NCBI GenBank assembly: GCA_020833055.1
Contig: JAJHQZ010000002.1
Location: forward strand, 124,001-188,000
DNA: 64,000 nucleotides
DNA from: Candidatus Korarchaeum sp.
Lineage (GTDB): Archaea; Korarchaeota; Korarchaeia; Korarchaeales; Korarchaeaceae
Reading direction: 5' to 3'
Shown: piece after piece, positions 35,533 through 44,302 of the stretch
How the letters are laid out: every line of letters starts with the position of its first letter
How positions within the stretch are numbered: the first letter of the stretch is position 1
The notes under the pieces: generated by a model
Seen by the model: the letters and a program-made list of their open reading frames with translations, nothing else
Told to the model about the DNA's origin: nothing
The model's database searches: none
Position numbers and translations under genes: made by a program

Positions 35533-35759
35533 GCTATTTACCCCGTTTACACGAAACTGAATTGTTAAAAACTTTTCTATTCATATCCTGACTTTCTTTT
35601 ATGAAAATTTTCCATAATAGGAAATAACAGGTCAGTGTTACTAAATTTCTACTAACTTTATTTTATATCCAGTGCTTTATAGAAAAATTATAACAGAATT
35701 TTCATTACTAATTTGAATCAAATCAAGATTAAAAAATAAATATAGCTGAGGAATTAAAA
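35533..35759 (-). promoter_or_regulatory. AT-rich spacer with the nuo promoter
   Basis: 227 bases of strongly AT-rich DNA between cobO and nuoA. It holds the nuo TATA box near 35568 and several T-runs that could terminate the nrdJ-cobO transcript. I see no open frame, long dyad or RNA-like fold in the rest. Confidence 0.45.
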
Positions 35760-36260
35760 TTAAAACTCTATCCCTTTCCTGGCTGCAATCCCCTTAGTAT
35801 ATGGATGTTTAATATCTAAGAACTCAGTGATATAATCAGATGAATCATAGAAGGATTTCGGAGCGTACCTCCCAGTGAGCACGACCTCCGTCGAGAGGGC
35901 TCTCTCATTCAAAATACTTAAGACATCATCCTCTTTGATAACCCCCAGATGGACGGCTACGCACACTTCATCAAGCACGACCAGAGTATAATTTCCGGAT
36001 CTCAGGGCCTCTCTCGAGTCCTCAAGCGCCTTCTTAGCTATCTCATATTCCTTCTCATCCACGTATCCTCTGATGAACTTACCCGTCCCATACTGCCTCA
36101 CCTCTATCCCGACTTTAGATGCAGAGATCACTTCACCACTAGGCAGGCCCTTCAAGAACTGTATTACTAGGACCTTCCCTCCCCATCCCGCATTCCTCAT
36201 AGCCAATCCGAAAGCAGCCGTAGTCTTCCCCTTCCCATTGCCTGTATAAAGGTGGATCAT
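35760..36260 (-). CDS. cobO: Cob(I)alamin adenosyltransferase (CobO/BtuR type)
   Basis: 166 residues from ATG 36260. A longer frame to 36311 would overlap nrdJ and add 17 residues unlike the family. The P-loop IHLYTGNGKGKTTAAFG is at the N-terminus as in CobO, with VIQFLKG and LVVLDEVCVA (Walker B) following. It makes adenosylcobalamin. It begins two bases after the stop of the B12-dependent ribonucleotide reductase, so the cofactor maker and user are in one operon. Confidence 0.92.
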   Translation of the reverse strand: MIHLYTGNGKGKTTAAFGLAMRNAGWGGKVLVIQFLKGLPSGEVISASKVGIEVRQYGTGKFIRGYVDEKEYEIAKKALEDSREALRSGNYTLVVLDEVCVAVHLGVIKEDDVLSILNERALSTEVVLTGRYAPKSFYDSSDYITEFLDIKHPYTKGIAARKGIEF

Positions 36261-36262
36261 GC

Positions 36263-38893
36263 TTAAGTCACCACGCAAGCCGACCAACCGCAGTCGAGAC
36301 AGGTGACACAATCCTCCCTGTAAACTAACCTAGTGCTGCCGCACTCCGGGCAAGTCTCTACGTGATTAGGCTGAGTTGGAGGCTTGAAGACAGGCTGAGC
36401 TTGTGGTTTCTCCTCGACTTTGGCCTTCCTCAATTGAGGAAGTTCTATTCCTAAGGATACCATCATCTTGAGTGTCTCATTCTCTATAAAGCTCACGTAC
36501 TCCCCTCTCCTCTGCGTAGGAGTTATAAGTACTTGAGCTGATTTAGAGCCATCCCTGTATACAGTTATCCCCTTCAACCCCAGCCTGTGCGCGAAGAGGT
36601 ATGCCTTCTCTATATCGGAGACAGAGACCCAATTGGGCATGTTTATCGTCTTACTCACAGCTGCGCATATCCATCTCGATATCTCAGCTTCAGCCCTTAT
36701 GTGATCCCACCAGGGGATATCGTAAGCGACTAAGAAGACACGCTTCATCCTCTCGATTACATCTTCCTTTCCCTCCGGAGCTTCTATGCCATATAGAGAT
36801 CCTCCATTCTCAGCTATATCTTTCAAGATCTTCTCACTGTACAGACCATTCTCCTTGAGCTGCCTCTCGAACTCCACGTCCACGTAGAAGAAGGAGCCCA
36901 CGGTCACTCTCTTCTCAAACACTAGAGCGAATTGGGGCTCTATCCCTGAGGATACTTCAGCTATCATTGAAATTGAGCCAGTTGGAGCTATAGTAGTTAC
37001 TTCGGCATTCCTTATGCCGTTCTTCATTATCTGCTCCCTTAAGAGATCCCAATCCAAGTTCCATATCTCGGGATGGTAGAACCCCTCTACTGGCATCTCT
37101 CCCCTCACATAACCAGATTTCGGGAAGAGAGGGAAGCTCCCTCTCTCCTTAGCTCTCTCCACGCTCTCCAACATAGCGAAGTATGTTAAGTACTCAGCAG
37201 CTTTCCTCATGAAGCTGAAGCCCTCCTCACTATTGTACGGGATCCCTAATGCGAAGAGAGCATCCGCCAGACCCATTAACCCGAGCCCTACTTTCCTAGT
37301 CTTCTTAGTCATCTTCTCTATCTCAAGTATTGGGAACTTATTTACATCGATTATGTTATCTAAGAAGCGCAGTGCCTTCCTAATATCTTTGGAATATTCA
37401 TCCCAATCGAAAGTAACTAAACCATTCTCCCTCCTTACGTAAGCGTATAGGTTCATGCTCCCCAAGTTGCACGACTCATAAGGATAAAGTGGCTCCTCCC
37501 CGCAGGGGTTCGTGGACTTTATTTCCCCTAAGTACTCCCTCAATATATTCCTCTTATTTATATTATCAGCGAAGAGGACTCCCGGATCTCCAGTTCTCCA
37601 TGCCATCTCAGCTATCTTCCTGAAGACCTCCCTAGGATCTACAGTACCCCAAACCTCCCCGTTCCTGGGGTTTATCAGAGGGTAATCCTTCCCCTCCTCA
37701 TAATACTTCCAGAAGTCCTCCGTTATCATGACGGATAAGTTGAAGTTCTCAAGGTTCCCCGGCTTAGCTTTCGCCTCTATGAACTTAATTATGTCCGGAT
37801 GCCATATCTCAAGTATCCCCATGTTAGCCCCTCTCCTCCTCCCTCCCTGCTTCACGACATCCGTTATCACGTCTATTATCCTCATGAAACTGACTGGTCC
37901 CGATGCTTGACCTCCCGTAGATCTCACTATATCCCCTTGGGGCCTGAGCTTCGAGTAGTTTATCCCCACCCCCCCTCCGGATTTGAATATCATAGCCGCT
38001 TCAGTCGCTGCCCTCATTATCGACTCTAGAGAGTCCTCTATCGGGAGGACGAAGCATGCTGAGAGTTGCCCCAGCATAGTTCCAGCGTTGAAGAGGGTGG
38101 GTGAATTCGGTAAGAACTTGAGATCTACCATGAGCCTATAATAATCTAAGAAGTCTTTATAGTGGTGATCGAACTTCCCTTTCCTCAGCATATCGAAGAA
38201 TTCGGACCAACTCACTCTCATCTTACCCTGTGAGTTTAGCTCGTCATAGAGAGCTTTCATCCTCTCTAAGTGATGGGCATTCCAAACGAAGGGGGGAGCT
38301 AAATGATTCTCGGGATCCCCTCCCCCGAGTCCTACTTTCCCAGCCCACTCCTCGGGATTGAAGTACTCAGTTGGATGAACTTCTTGCTTGCCCTCCTTAT
38401 CGAAGACCAATGGATCGTAGAGGATATCGGGTATGACGACTAATGAGGCTATCCTTATGAATAATCCCTTGGGGTCCTCTAAGAACTTCCCATCGGGCCC
38501 CTTCTGTAAGTATCTAGTAGCTAAAAGCCTTACAGCATTCAGAGAAAGCCTCTTATCTACATCATCTACGTAATCCTTCCCTAGAATTGCCATCTTCTCC
38601 TTCCTTATCTTCTCCCTCTCCTTCCTGTAGACTATGTAAGCTTTAGCTACCTCGAATAGATCGTATTTCATTAAAGCGAGCTCCACTATATCCTGAATCT
38701 CCTCAACATGCGGAGGCCTCTCATCACTGAAAGTATTGTCTATTACATCTAGGACGTATTTAACGACCTTATCCAAAATAGCCTCATCGAATTTCCCGAC
38801 TTCACGCATAGCCATTTCAATTGCTCTCCTAATCCTAGAGGAATCGAATTCAACGACTCTACCATCTCTTTTGACTACCTTCGTTACCCTCAT
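36263..38893 (-). CDS. nrdJ: Adenosylcobalamin-dependent (class II) ribonucleoside-diphosphate reductase
   Basis: 876 residues. Makes deoxyribonucleotides using a B12 radical. An ATP-cone occupies residues 1-95 (TKVVKRDGRVVEFDSSRIRRAI). The barrel has SACFVLPIEDS, the NPCGEEPLYPYESCNLG segment with the thiyl cysteine and glutamate, and PTGSISMIAEVSSGIEP. The C-terminus is a zinc ribbon (CPECGST, CVTCLDCGW) that may also shuttle reducing power. The following gene is its cofactor transferase. No class I or III genes are nearby. Confidence 0.95.
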   Translation of the reverse strand: MRVTKVVKRDGRVVEFDSSRIRRAIEMAMREVGKFDEAILDKVVKYVLDVIDNTFSDERPPHVEEIQDIVELALMKYDLFEVAKAYIVYRKEREKIRKEKMAILGKDYVDDVDKRLSLNAVRLLATRYLQKGPDGKFLEDPKGLFIRIASLVVIPDILYDPLVFDKEGKQEVHPTEYFNPEEWAGKVGLGGGDPENHLAPPFVWNAHHLERMKALYDELNSQGKMRVSWSEFFDMLRKGKFDHHYKDFLDYYRLMVDLKFLPNSPTLFNAGTMLGQLSACFVLPIEDSLESIMRAATEAAMIFKSGGGVGINYSKLRPQGDIVRSTGGQASGPVSFMRIIDVITDVVKQGGRRRGANMGILEIWHPDIIKFIEAKAKPGNLENFNLSVMITEDFWKYYEEGKDYPLINPRNGEVWGTVDPREVFRKIAEMAWRTGDPGVLFADNINKRNILREYLGEIKSTNPCGEEPLYPYESCNLGSMNLYAYVRRENGLVTFDWDEYSKDIRKALRFLDNIIDVNKFPILEIEKMTKKTRKVGLGLMGLADALFALGIPYNSEEGFSFMRKAAEYLTYFAMLESVERAKERGSFPLFPKSGYVRGEMPVEGFYHPEIWNLDWDLLREQIMKNGIRNAEVTTIAPTGSISMIAEVSSGIEPQFALVFEKRVTVGSFFYVDVEFERQLKENGLYSEKILKDIAENGGSLYGIEAPEGKEDVIERMKRVFLVAYDIPWWDHIRAEAEISRWICAAVSKTINMPNWVSVSDIEKAYLFAHRLGLKGITVYRDGSKSAQVLITPTQRRGEYVSFIENETLKMMVSLGIELPQLRKAKVEEKPQAQPVFKPPTQPNHVETCPECGSTRLVYREDCVTCLDCGWSACVVT

Positions 38894-39114
38894 TTTTCAC
38901 TCCATTCGCTATAGGCGTACTTGCTTTATGAACTGTTAGGTATATTTTTCAGCTCCGAATCCTCATTTATACGTTAAATCTTAAGCAAAATATTGTAAAT
39001 TAGAAAAAGAAAATATGGATAGTTCGGGAAATCTGAAATTCAAAGGCGCCCCCTTATATTTGAGTGTTAAAAAGGGATCTCCTTAAGAGAGAGGAGGCTT
39101 AGTTGAATATTAAA
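38894..39114. other. Spacer between dcd and nrdJ
   Basis: 221 AT-rich bases. The nrdJ promoter should lie near 38920-38960 on the minus strand. A T-run after the dcd stop (CCCTTTTTAAC on the minus strand) could end that transcript. On the plus strand CTTATATTTG (39053-39062) with GAGGAGG (39091-39097) precedes a seven-codon frame TTG...TAA (39103-39126). That is possibly chance. Confidence 0.35.
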
Positions 39115-39648
39115 TTACTTTTCTAATCTCTTAGGAAGTGTGACTCCTCTCTGCCCTTGATACGCACCAGAGTAAGGCTTTTCAACTTTTTCCTCCGTTC
39201 TGAAGAAAACTACGTGGAGGAACCTTATACCCCTATAGAGCCTCACGGGAGCGGGCCTAGTCCACATGACCTCTATCGTTAATTGACCCTCGAAACCAGC
39301 ATCTACGAGAGTAGGGGCCGCTATGAAGCCCCATCTAGCTATCGAGCTTCTCAACCCGCAGAGGGCTGCGACATCATCTGGCATCTTTATGTACTCTTCG
39401 GTCACTAACAGTATGGATGTATTCCCCGGTATTATTATCCCCTCATCTGAGAACCTCCTGATTGTGAAGTGGAGCGATGGATCGTCCTTAGTCGGATCTA
39501 TGACCTCGCCTCTAACAATAGGGAAAGCTATCTCAGGCCCTATCCTCATATCCACACCGTTCTCTCTGATGGAATCTTCATATAGCGGATCTATTACGAG
39601 CTTGCCCTCCTCTATGAGGGACCTTATCGCCTTATCCGAGAGGAGCAT
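39115..39648 (-). CDS. dcd: dCTP deaminase
   Basis: 177 residues. Converts dCTP to dUTP (or dUMP in the bifunctional form) for thymidylate supply. The dUTPase-fold motifs are clear: ENGVDMRIG, RSSIARWGFIAAPTLVDAGFEGQLTIE with the catalytic Glu, and YQGQRGVTLP at the end. It sits between asd and nrdJ, so a deoxynucleotide theme continues downstream. Confidence 0.93.
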   Translation of the reverse strand: MLLSDKAIRSLIEEGKLVIDPLYEDSIRENGVDMRIGPEIAFPIVRGEVIDPTKDDPSLHFTIRRFSDEGIIIPGNTSILLVTEEYIKMPDDVAALCGLRSSIARWGFIAAPTLVDAGFEGQLTIEVMWTRPAPVRLYRGIRFLHVVFFRTEEKVEKPYSGAYQGQRGVTLPKRLEK

Positions 39649-39678
39649 ATCCCTTAAAGCATCGGGAAAAATAAATGT

Positions 39679-40722
39679 TTATATGAATCCCTTGGAGCGC
39701 ATGAGCTCCGCTAAGAGTATAGCACCTCCGGCCGCACCCCTTATCGTGTTATGCCCATGTGAAATGAAGAGAAGTGACCTTTTACTGACCCCTCTCCTGA
39801 TCCTCCCGATAGAGACGCTCATACCCCTACCAGCTAGCCTATCGTACCTGGGCTGCGGCCTGTCTCCCTCCTCCCTCACTATTATCACCCTCTCAGGAGA
39901 GGACGGGAGGCTCCTGACATCCGGACCAGGATCGAATCCCTCAAGCAATCTCTTCGCATCTTCAACGTCCACTTCCTCTTCGAACTCAGCATGTATAGCT
40001 ACCGTATGCCCGTCTAATACAGGCACTCTTACGCAAGTCGCTTGAACATTGAAATTAGCGTTCTCGACTTTACCATCGACTAACTTCCCTAATATCTTCT
40101 TGGATTCCCTCTCGACTTTCTCCTCCTCCTCTGGTATGAAGGGGATCAAGTTATCGATGATATCGTATGAAGGCACCCCCGGATAACCAGCGCCGGATAT
40201 AGCTTGGTAGCTAGCTACATCCAGCCTCTTGAGTGAGTAAGAATCATTCAATGGCTTGAGGGGGATCACTATCATAGTCGTCGTGCAGTTAGGACTCGTA
40301 GCCGTGGGCCCAACCCCGGCCCTTCTCTGAATATCTAAGAGCGCTAGATGGTCCTTGTTCACCTCCGGTATAACTAAGGGCACTGTAGGGTCCATCCTGA
40401 GGAAGCTGGAGTTACTGACCATCGGAATCCCTGAGTTCATTATTTCCCTCTCTATAGAGGCTTCTCCCGAGGGAAGGGATGAGAATACCAGATCCACTCC
40501 CCTCAAGTTCCTCAATTCCGTCTCCACGATGACTAGGTCTTTAACTTGCTCCGGTATATCGCTATCTAAGATCCAGTTGACAGCATCCCCGTACTTCCTC
40601 CCCACGCTGGTCTTCCCCGTTATGACCTCTATCTCGAACCAAGGATGGCCATTCAGAAGTTGAACGAACCTCTGGCCCACTGCACCAGTCCCTCCTAGGA
40701 TCGCTACCTTCAATCCGATCAC
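39679..40722 (-). CDS. asd: Aspartate-semialdehyde dehydrogenase
   Basis: 347 residues from GTG 40722, which overlaps the lysC stop by four bases (GTGA). A TTG at 40713 is an alternative; the frame extending to 40770 would lie far inside lysC. Reduces aspartyl phosphate with NADPH. Motifs: VAILGGTGAVGQRF, the catalytic cysteine in SPNCTTTM, and the C-terminal SHGHNTIRGAAGG. This is the archaeal/fungal subtype. Coupled to lysC. Confidence 0.94.
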   Translation of the reverse strand: MIGLKVAILGGTGAVGQRFVQLLNGHPWFEIEVITGKTSVGRKYGDAVNWILDSDIPEQVKDLVIVETELRNLRGVDLVFSSLPSGEASIEREIMNSGIPMVSNSSFLRMDPTVPLVIPEVNKDHLALLDIQRRAGVGPTATSPNCTTTMIVIPLKPLNDSYSLKRLDVASYQAISGAGYPGVPSYDIIDNLIPFIPEEEEKVERESKKILGKLVDGKVENANFNVQATCVRVPVLDGHTVAIHAEFEEEVDVEDAKRLLEGFDPGPDVRSLPSSPERVIIVREEGDRPQPRYDRLAGRGMSVSIGRIRRGVSKRSLLFISHGHNTIRGAAGGAILLAELMRSKGFI

Positions 40723-41882
40723 CCCAAAGCCGCCTCTAATTCGGAAGCAGCAACTTCCCTGTTCTTCCAATCGACGAAGACCGCTATCTTATTATGGACC
40801 GTCTGCAGACCGTGTATATTTATTCCCATCGATGCGAGAGGGTCTGATATCTTACTTATGACTCCTGGGACATCTTCTATAGCTCCTCCCCATACCTTTA
40901 TCATCGCTAGATCCTTCTTTACGGAAATAGCTTTCACTACTCCTCTCTCGACGAGCGGGTGCACCTTCTTGACGACTTCCTCCGGAGGCTCGTCTAAGTA
41001 AAGTATGACCGCTTTGTCCAGCTTGCTCTCGGATAGAGGCCTGAGGTCTAGACCATCAAGATCCCCATCCACGATCAGCGTTACCATGCTCACCGGCTTC
41101 TCATGAACCTCGACTTTCAGCTCGGGTATATGACCGCTTATTATCGTCCCTCCCCTGACGAAGCTTCCGCCGTCTATCGAGAGGACCCTCATCCTAACCG
41201 TTGGGGAGAGATACCTCACCGCTTTGTGATGCAAAACTTTAGCTCCTCCCATAGAGAGCGTCAAAGCCTCTTCAGCGCTTAAGTTGCTCAATTTATGGGC
41301 ATTCCCTGCTATCTTGGGGTCTGCGCTCATTATGCCACCCGAGTCCTTCACTAGGACTACCTCATCCGCCCTTAGGCATCTGGCTAGTATAACAGCGGTT
41401 GTATCGCTTCCCCCTCTTCCCAGAGTCGTCAACTTCCCATCCCTCGTCTTACCGACGTAGCCGCAAACTACTGGCACACACTTACCCAACATGTGCTCGA
41501 TGTTCGAGATAGCTGCACCGCATGTAGTTGGAATGTCGGGATCCGCGTCCCCGAAACTGCTATCTGTGTAGATAGGCCATATCGGGGAGCAGGGATCTAT
41601 AGCTACTGATGGGACCCCTATCGAGTTCAGAGCTGAGGCCATCAGCCTAGCTGAGAGCACCTCCCCTAGTCCCGCTATAGCATCTAAAATCTCTCCCGAG
41701 GCCCCGACTTTCCTCGCCACCTCTATTAACTGATCAGTCTGACCCTTCATAGCTGAGACCACTAGCAATATCTCATTCCCAGCCTCGAAGTCCCGCTTAG
41801 TGATCTCAGCGGCCCTCATGAAATCCTCTGGGGAGGAGAGCACGGATCCTCCGAGCTTGACCACTACCCTCTTTCCCACCAT
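40719..41882 (-). CDS. lysC: Aspartate kinase
   Basis: 387 residues. Phosphorylates aspartate, the first step to lysine, threonine and methionine. VVVKLGGSV at the start, then GRGGSDTTAV for ATP binding, and two C-terminal ACT domains (from about residue 255; GINIHGLQTVHNKIAVFV) for feedback control. It is shorter than most (400-470). It overlaps a small wHTH gene by 19 bases and asd by four. Confidence 0.93.
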   Translation of the reverse strand: MVGKRVVVKLGGSVLSSPEDFMRAAEITKRDFEAGNEILLVVSAMKGQTDQLIEVARKVGASGEILDAIAGLGEVLSARLMASALNSIGVPSVAIDPCSPIWPIYTDSSFGDADPDIPTTCGAAISNIEHMLGKCVPVVCGYVGKTRDGKLTTLGRGGSDTTAVILARCLRADEVVLVKDSGGIMSADPKIAGNAHKLSNLSAEEALTLSMGGAKVLHHKAVRYLSPTVRMRVLSIDGGSFVRGGTIISGHIPELKVEVHEKPVSMVTLIVDGDLDGLDLRPLSESKLDKAVILYLDEPPEEVVKKVHPLVERGVVKAISVKKDLAMIKVWGGAIEDVPGVISKISDPLASMGINIHGLQTVHNKIAVFVDWKNREVAASELEAALG

Positions 41883-42232
41883 CTCACCCCACTCAAAGCT
41901 TGGGCTATCACCCTCCCTGCTTCAGTGAGCTTTATCGGACTTCCATCACCGAACTCTATGAGTTTAAGTCTCCTCAAATCCCTTAGGGCGAACCAGAATG
42001 ATGAAAGTGGTATATTGAACTCTTCATTCGCTATCTTAGCCATAGAACTAGCTGAGATCTTGTTCTCGTACTTCAAAGTCAGTGTAAGTACTGCCTTCTG
42101 TCTTGGGCTCAACTTGAATAGACCGAATAAAATCAAGGACTCCCTGAGGGAGGGATCTATCATCGATATTGGCGGGGCATCACCACTCCCCATTGGCGGG
42201 GCTTCACCTGAAATTGGCGGGCCATCACCCAT
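41864..42232 (-). CDS. Winged-helix protein with Pro-rich repeat tail, coupled to lysC
   Basis: 122 residues. The first 28 are a low-complexity repeat (GDGPPIS, GEAPPM, GDAPPIS). Residues 35-120 form a winged helix-turn-helix: SPRQKAVLTLTLKYE, SSMAKIANEEFN, SSFWFALRDLRRLKLIEFG, KLTEAGRVIAQAL. Overlap with lysC suggests a regulator of amino-acid synthesis or of its own operon. The repeat should be disordered and might mediate contacts. No ligand domain is seen. TTTTTAAA near 42270 (minus strand) may be the TATA box. Confidence 0.7.
   Translation of the reverse strand: MGDGPPISGEAPPMGSGDAPPISMIDPSLRESLILFGLFKLSPRQKAVLTLTLKYENKISASSMAKIANEEFNIPLSSFWFALRDLRRLKLIEFGDGSPIKLTEAGRVIAQALSGVRWWERG
42168..42229 (-). 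repeat. Three imperfect direct repeats coding the Pro-rich tail
   Basis: A 17-base unit ATTGGCGGGGCWTCACC occurs at 42168-42184, 42192-42208 and, with one change, 42213-42229 (plus-strand view). Periods are 24 and 21 bases, so the reading frame is kept. The repeats encode the N-terminus of the wHTH protein. Too few and too irregular for CRISPR. Confidence 0.75.
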
Positions 42233-42285
42233 CCCTCCGCTGAAGTGAGCTCCCTTTACACTCTCAATTTAAAAAGTTAACGGCA

Positions 42286-42315
42286 GTACGAAGTTCGTAC
42301 ACGCGTATATTTATT
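42286..42315 (+). promoter_or_regulatory. Perfect palindrome GTACGAAGTTCGTAC next to TATA box
   Basis: GTACGAA-G-TTCGTAC (42286-42300) is an exact 7-1-7 palindrome ending three bases before the TATA-like GTATATTTATTA (42304-42315), at the position of the BRE. Transcription should begin near 42337, giving a short leader that contains AAGGTGG (42343-42349). The palindrome is a strong operator candidate for the envelope operon. The two-HTH protein encoded in that operon, or the divergent wHTH protein, could bind it. Confidence 0.65.
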
Positions 42316-42353
42316 AAGAAGAGTTCTTTACTTATTTAACTAAGGTGGCTGAA

Positions 42354-43007
42354 GTGAGCGATCTGGAGGATACCCTATATAGAGTTGGTAAACTGCTGAT
42401 CTCCCCTAGGGAGGCATTCTACGTCCATTTAGCCGGGAAATATTCCCTCTCTCTCCCAATATTAGTGTATTTAGTCATTAGTTTCTCCTCATCCTCTCTA
42501 TTAGTGAAGTCGATCGCGAGGGTCCTAGGGATACCTAGGATAGGATTCCTCCCTGAGGTGATTTTGGAGTTCTCAGGAGCGATAGGCGTCACTATCTCAG
42601 TTTCCTGGCTCATCTTATATGCCACATTGATACACTTAATCGCGAGGATAATGGGTCATCTGAGCGGTAAGTGGGATGAAGTTCTGAGCGCTTTAGCGTT
42701 CTCATCTGTGCCACAATCCCTCACAGTATTCTCGATGAGTCTATCTTATATACTCAGTAGCTACGAGTTCCTGTTGATCTCCCTAATCTTAGTACCCCTC
42801 ACATACATATGGTCCCTCTACATATTGATCGAGGAAGTCTCACTGATATACGATTCTAGCATAGGCAGATCGATATTAATATCATTCTTTGGACCATTCT
42901 CATTCATAATAGTATCTATTCTCCTCTTCTCTATAATAGGTATACCCGGATTGATAATACCAGTGGTCTCTATGATCGTCATATATTACTGGAGGGAGAT
43001 GAGATGA
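42354..43007 (+). CDS. Yip1-like polytopic membrane protein
   Basis: 217 residues from GTG 42354; the ribosome site AAGGTGG lies before this codon and would be overlapped by the GTG at 42345. Five or six membrane helices, with a cytoplasmic N-terminus of the RVGKLLISPREAFY type and the helix pair WDEVLSALAFSSVPQSL typical of Yip1/YIP1-domain proteins. Bacterial and archaeal members are of unknown function and often sit beside exported adhesin-like proteins. Four-base overlap with the next gene. Confidence 0.65.
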   Translation: MSDLEDTLYRVGKLLISPREAFYVHLAGKYSLSLPILVYLVISFSSSSLLVKSIARVLGIPRIGFLPEVILEFSGAIGVTISVSWLILYATLIHLIARIMGHLSGKWDEVLSALAFSSVPQSLTVFSMSLSYILSSYEFLLISLILVPLTYIWSLYILIEEVSLIYDSSIGRSILISFFGPFSFIIVSILLFSIIGIPGLIIPVVSMIVIYYWREMR

Positions 43008-43630
43008 AGGGAGAGACGCTAGGCGCCTTCCTACTCGCGTTAATGATATTCACATTCTCTGTCTCCCTGATCCCCCTCAGTTACATGAGTTATGGGTCCT
43101 CAGGGGAGATCGTCAGGTTCGAGGGGAAACGCATAGAGATACGCATGGACTTCGGGATCTTGGAGTTCGGTGAGACGAATGGATCTGAACCTTACGCAGT
43201 TATGAGGGGATCCTTGTCATATAAGGAGGGGAAATTTGAAGGATCTATCGGTAGCATCTCTATCTACATCCCTGAGAATTGGAAGGGCTCAGTCAGAGTG
43301 ACTATGAGTTCGGGGATCGTCGCACTCAATGGTAGTGAGATAAATGAGCTAGATATCAAGATGGGCTTGGGTCTCGTTCAAGGGGAGATGATAGCCCTCA
43401 AGAGAGTGTTAATAGATATGAGGACTGGAGCCGTGCGCTTAATGCTGAGGGTCCGGGAGAGTTCAGGGGCGATAGTGAAGTTAAATTGCGACCGCTTCTA
43501 CTTGAGGTACGATGGCGGTAGCTTGAGGGGAGAGAATGCGAATATGACGCTCTGGGAGGGAGAGCTACCGCTTCAAGTTGTTATCAGAACTAATATCGCG
43601 GAGCTCGATGTAATCAGGATGAAGGGTTGA
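43004..43630 (+). CDS. Exported DUF4097-like beta protein
   Basis: 208 residues. A membrane anchor covers residues 7-29. The rest alternates short beta strands with repeats of the pattern hydrophobic-x-hydrophobic-x (EIRMDFGILEFG, VRVTMSSGIVALNG, DIKMGLGLVQGE, LIDMRTGAVRLML). This resembles the beta-solenoid of DUF4097/DUF2154 putative adhesins, which are usually encoded with PspC- or HTH-type envelope stress regulators. It has several Asn-X-Ser/Thr sites. Translationally coupled to the Yip1-like gene. Confidence 0.65.
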   Translation: MKGETLGAFLLALMIFTFSVSLIPLSYMSYGSSGEIVRFEGKRIEIRMDFGILEFGETNGSEPYAVMRGSLSYKEGKFEGSIGSISIYIPENWKGSVRVTMSSGIVALNGSEINELDIKMGLGLVQGEMIALKRVLIDMRTGAVRLMLRVRESSGAIVKLNCDRFYLRYDGGSLRGENANMTLWEGELPLQVVIRTNIAELDVIRMKG

Positions 43631-43636
43631 TGCGTC

Positions 43637-44302
43637 TTGTACGAGAGGATCAAGATCTATAGGGCTAAGAAGTTGATCGATGCTTTAAGTAGTGAGAGCA
43701 AACTGAAGATCTTGAGGAGGTTATTGGAGAGTCCCGCATCAGCCACAGATTTAGCTAATGAGTTCGGTTTAACTCTCCCAGCGATAACACTACATTTGAA
43801 GGACCTAGAGGAAGCTGGCCTCATAAAGACAGTTGAAGTGAGGAGGGGGAAGGGGAGGCCCGCTAAACTCTACGCATTGACCAGCAAGAGGATCAGCATA
43901 AATATACACCTTAATGAGCTCTTAGGCCTCCCTGAGGAGGATCTGGATTCCTTAGCGCAGGAATACGTTAAGAGGAAGATCGAAAGTGGTTTCAGCGGGA
44001 TAAGTGTAACGGACATAATGGAGACACTCCTAGTCGATAGAGCGACTGCAGCTGCTATAAGCGAGAGGCTCCAGTCAGACCCCCTCCCGATACTAGAGGC
44101 CTTAGGTAAGAAGATACTCGAGAGCTTCGAGGATAGGACTACTGTCACAGAGTTAACGAAGAAGCTGAGATCCGATAGATATTGGATCTTGAGGGCCCTC
44201 AGGAACCTCGAGGAGATGGGCTTAGTCAAGGTTAAGGAAGGTACTGTAGTGAGGGGTGAGGGGAGTGGAGGGCACGGTTCATTGGATGATAGAAGTAGTT
44301 AA
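43637..44302 (+). CDS. Transcription regulator with two helix-turn-helix domains
   Basis: 221 residues from TTG 43637. Residues 10-80 are an ArsR-type wHTH (LIDALSSESKLKILRRLLESPASATDLANEFGLTLPAITLHLKDLEEAGLI). The linker RRGKGRPAKLYALT is typical of metal-free ArsR/PadR-like regulators. Residues 115-210 contain two further helix-turn-helix-like stretches (VTDIMETLLVDRATAAAISERL and VTELTKKLRSDRYWILRALRNLEEMGLV). No cysteine sensor is present. It is the obvious candidate to control its own operon through the palindrome at 42286. Confidence 0.75.
   Translation: MYERIKIYRAKKLIDALSSESKLKILRRLLESPASATDLANEFGLTLPAITLHLKDLEEAGLIKTVEVRRGKGRPAKLYALTSKRISINIHLNELLGLPEEDLDSLAQEYVKRKIESGFSGISVTDIMETLLVDRATAAAISERLQSDPLPILEALGKKILESFEDRTTVTELTKKLRSDRYWILRALRNLEEMGLVKVKEGTVVRGEGSGGHGSLDDRSS

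Noticed and set aside
39323-40045. Long plus-strand open frame across dcd and asd
   Set aside because: It is antisense to two well-conserved genes, and its Ser/Pro/Leu-rich composition is typical of a frame shadow.
42168-42229. Repeat as a CRISPR array
   Set aside because: Only three imperfect units with 4-7 base gaps, in frame within a coding region and with no cas genes.
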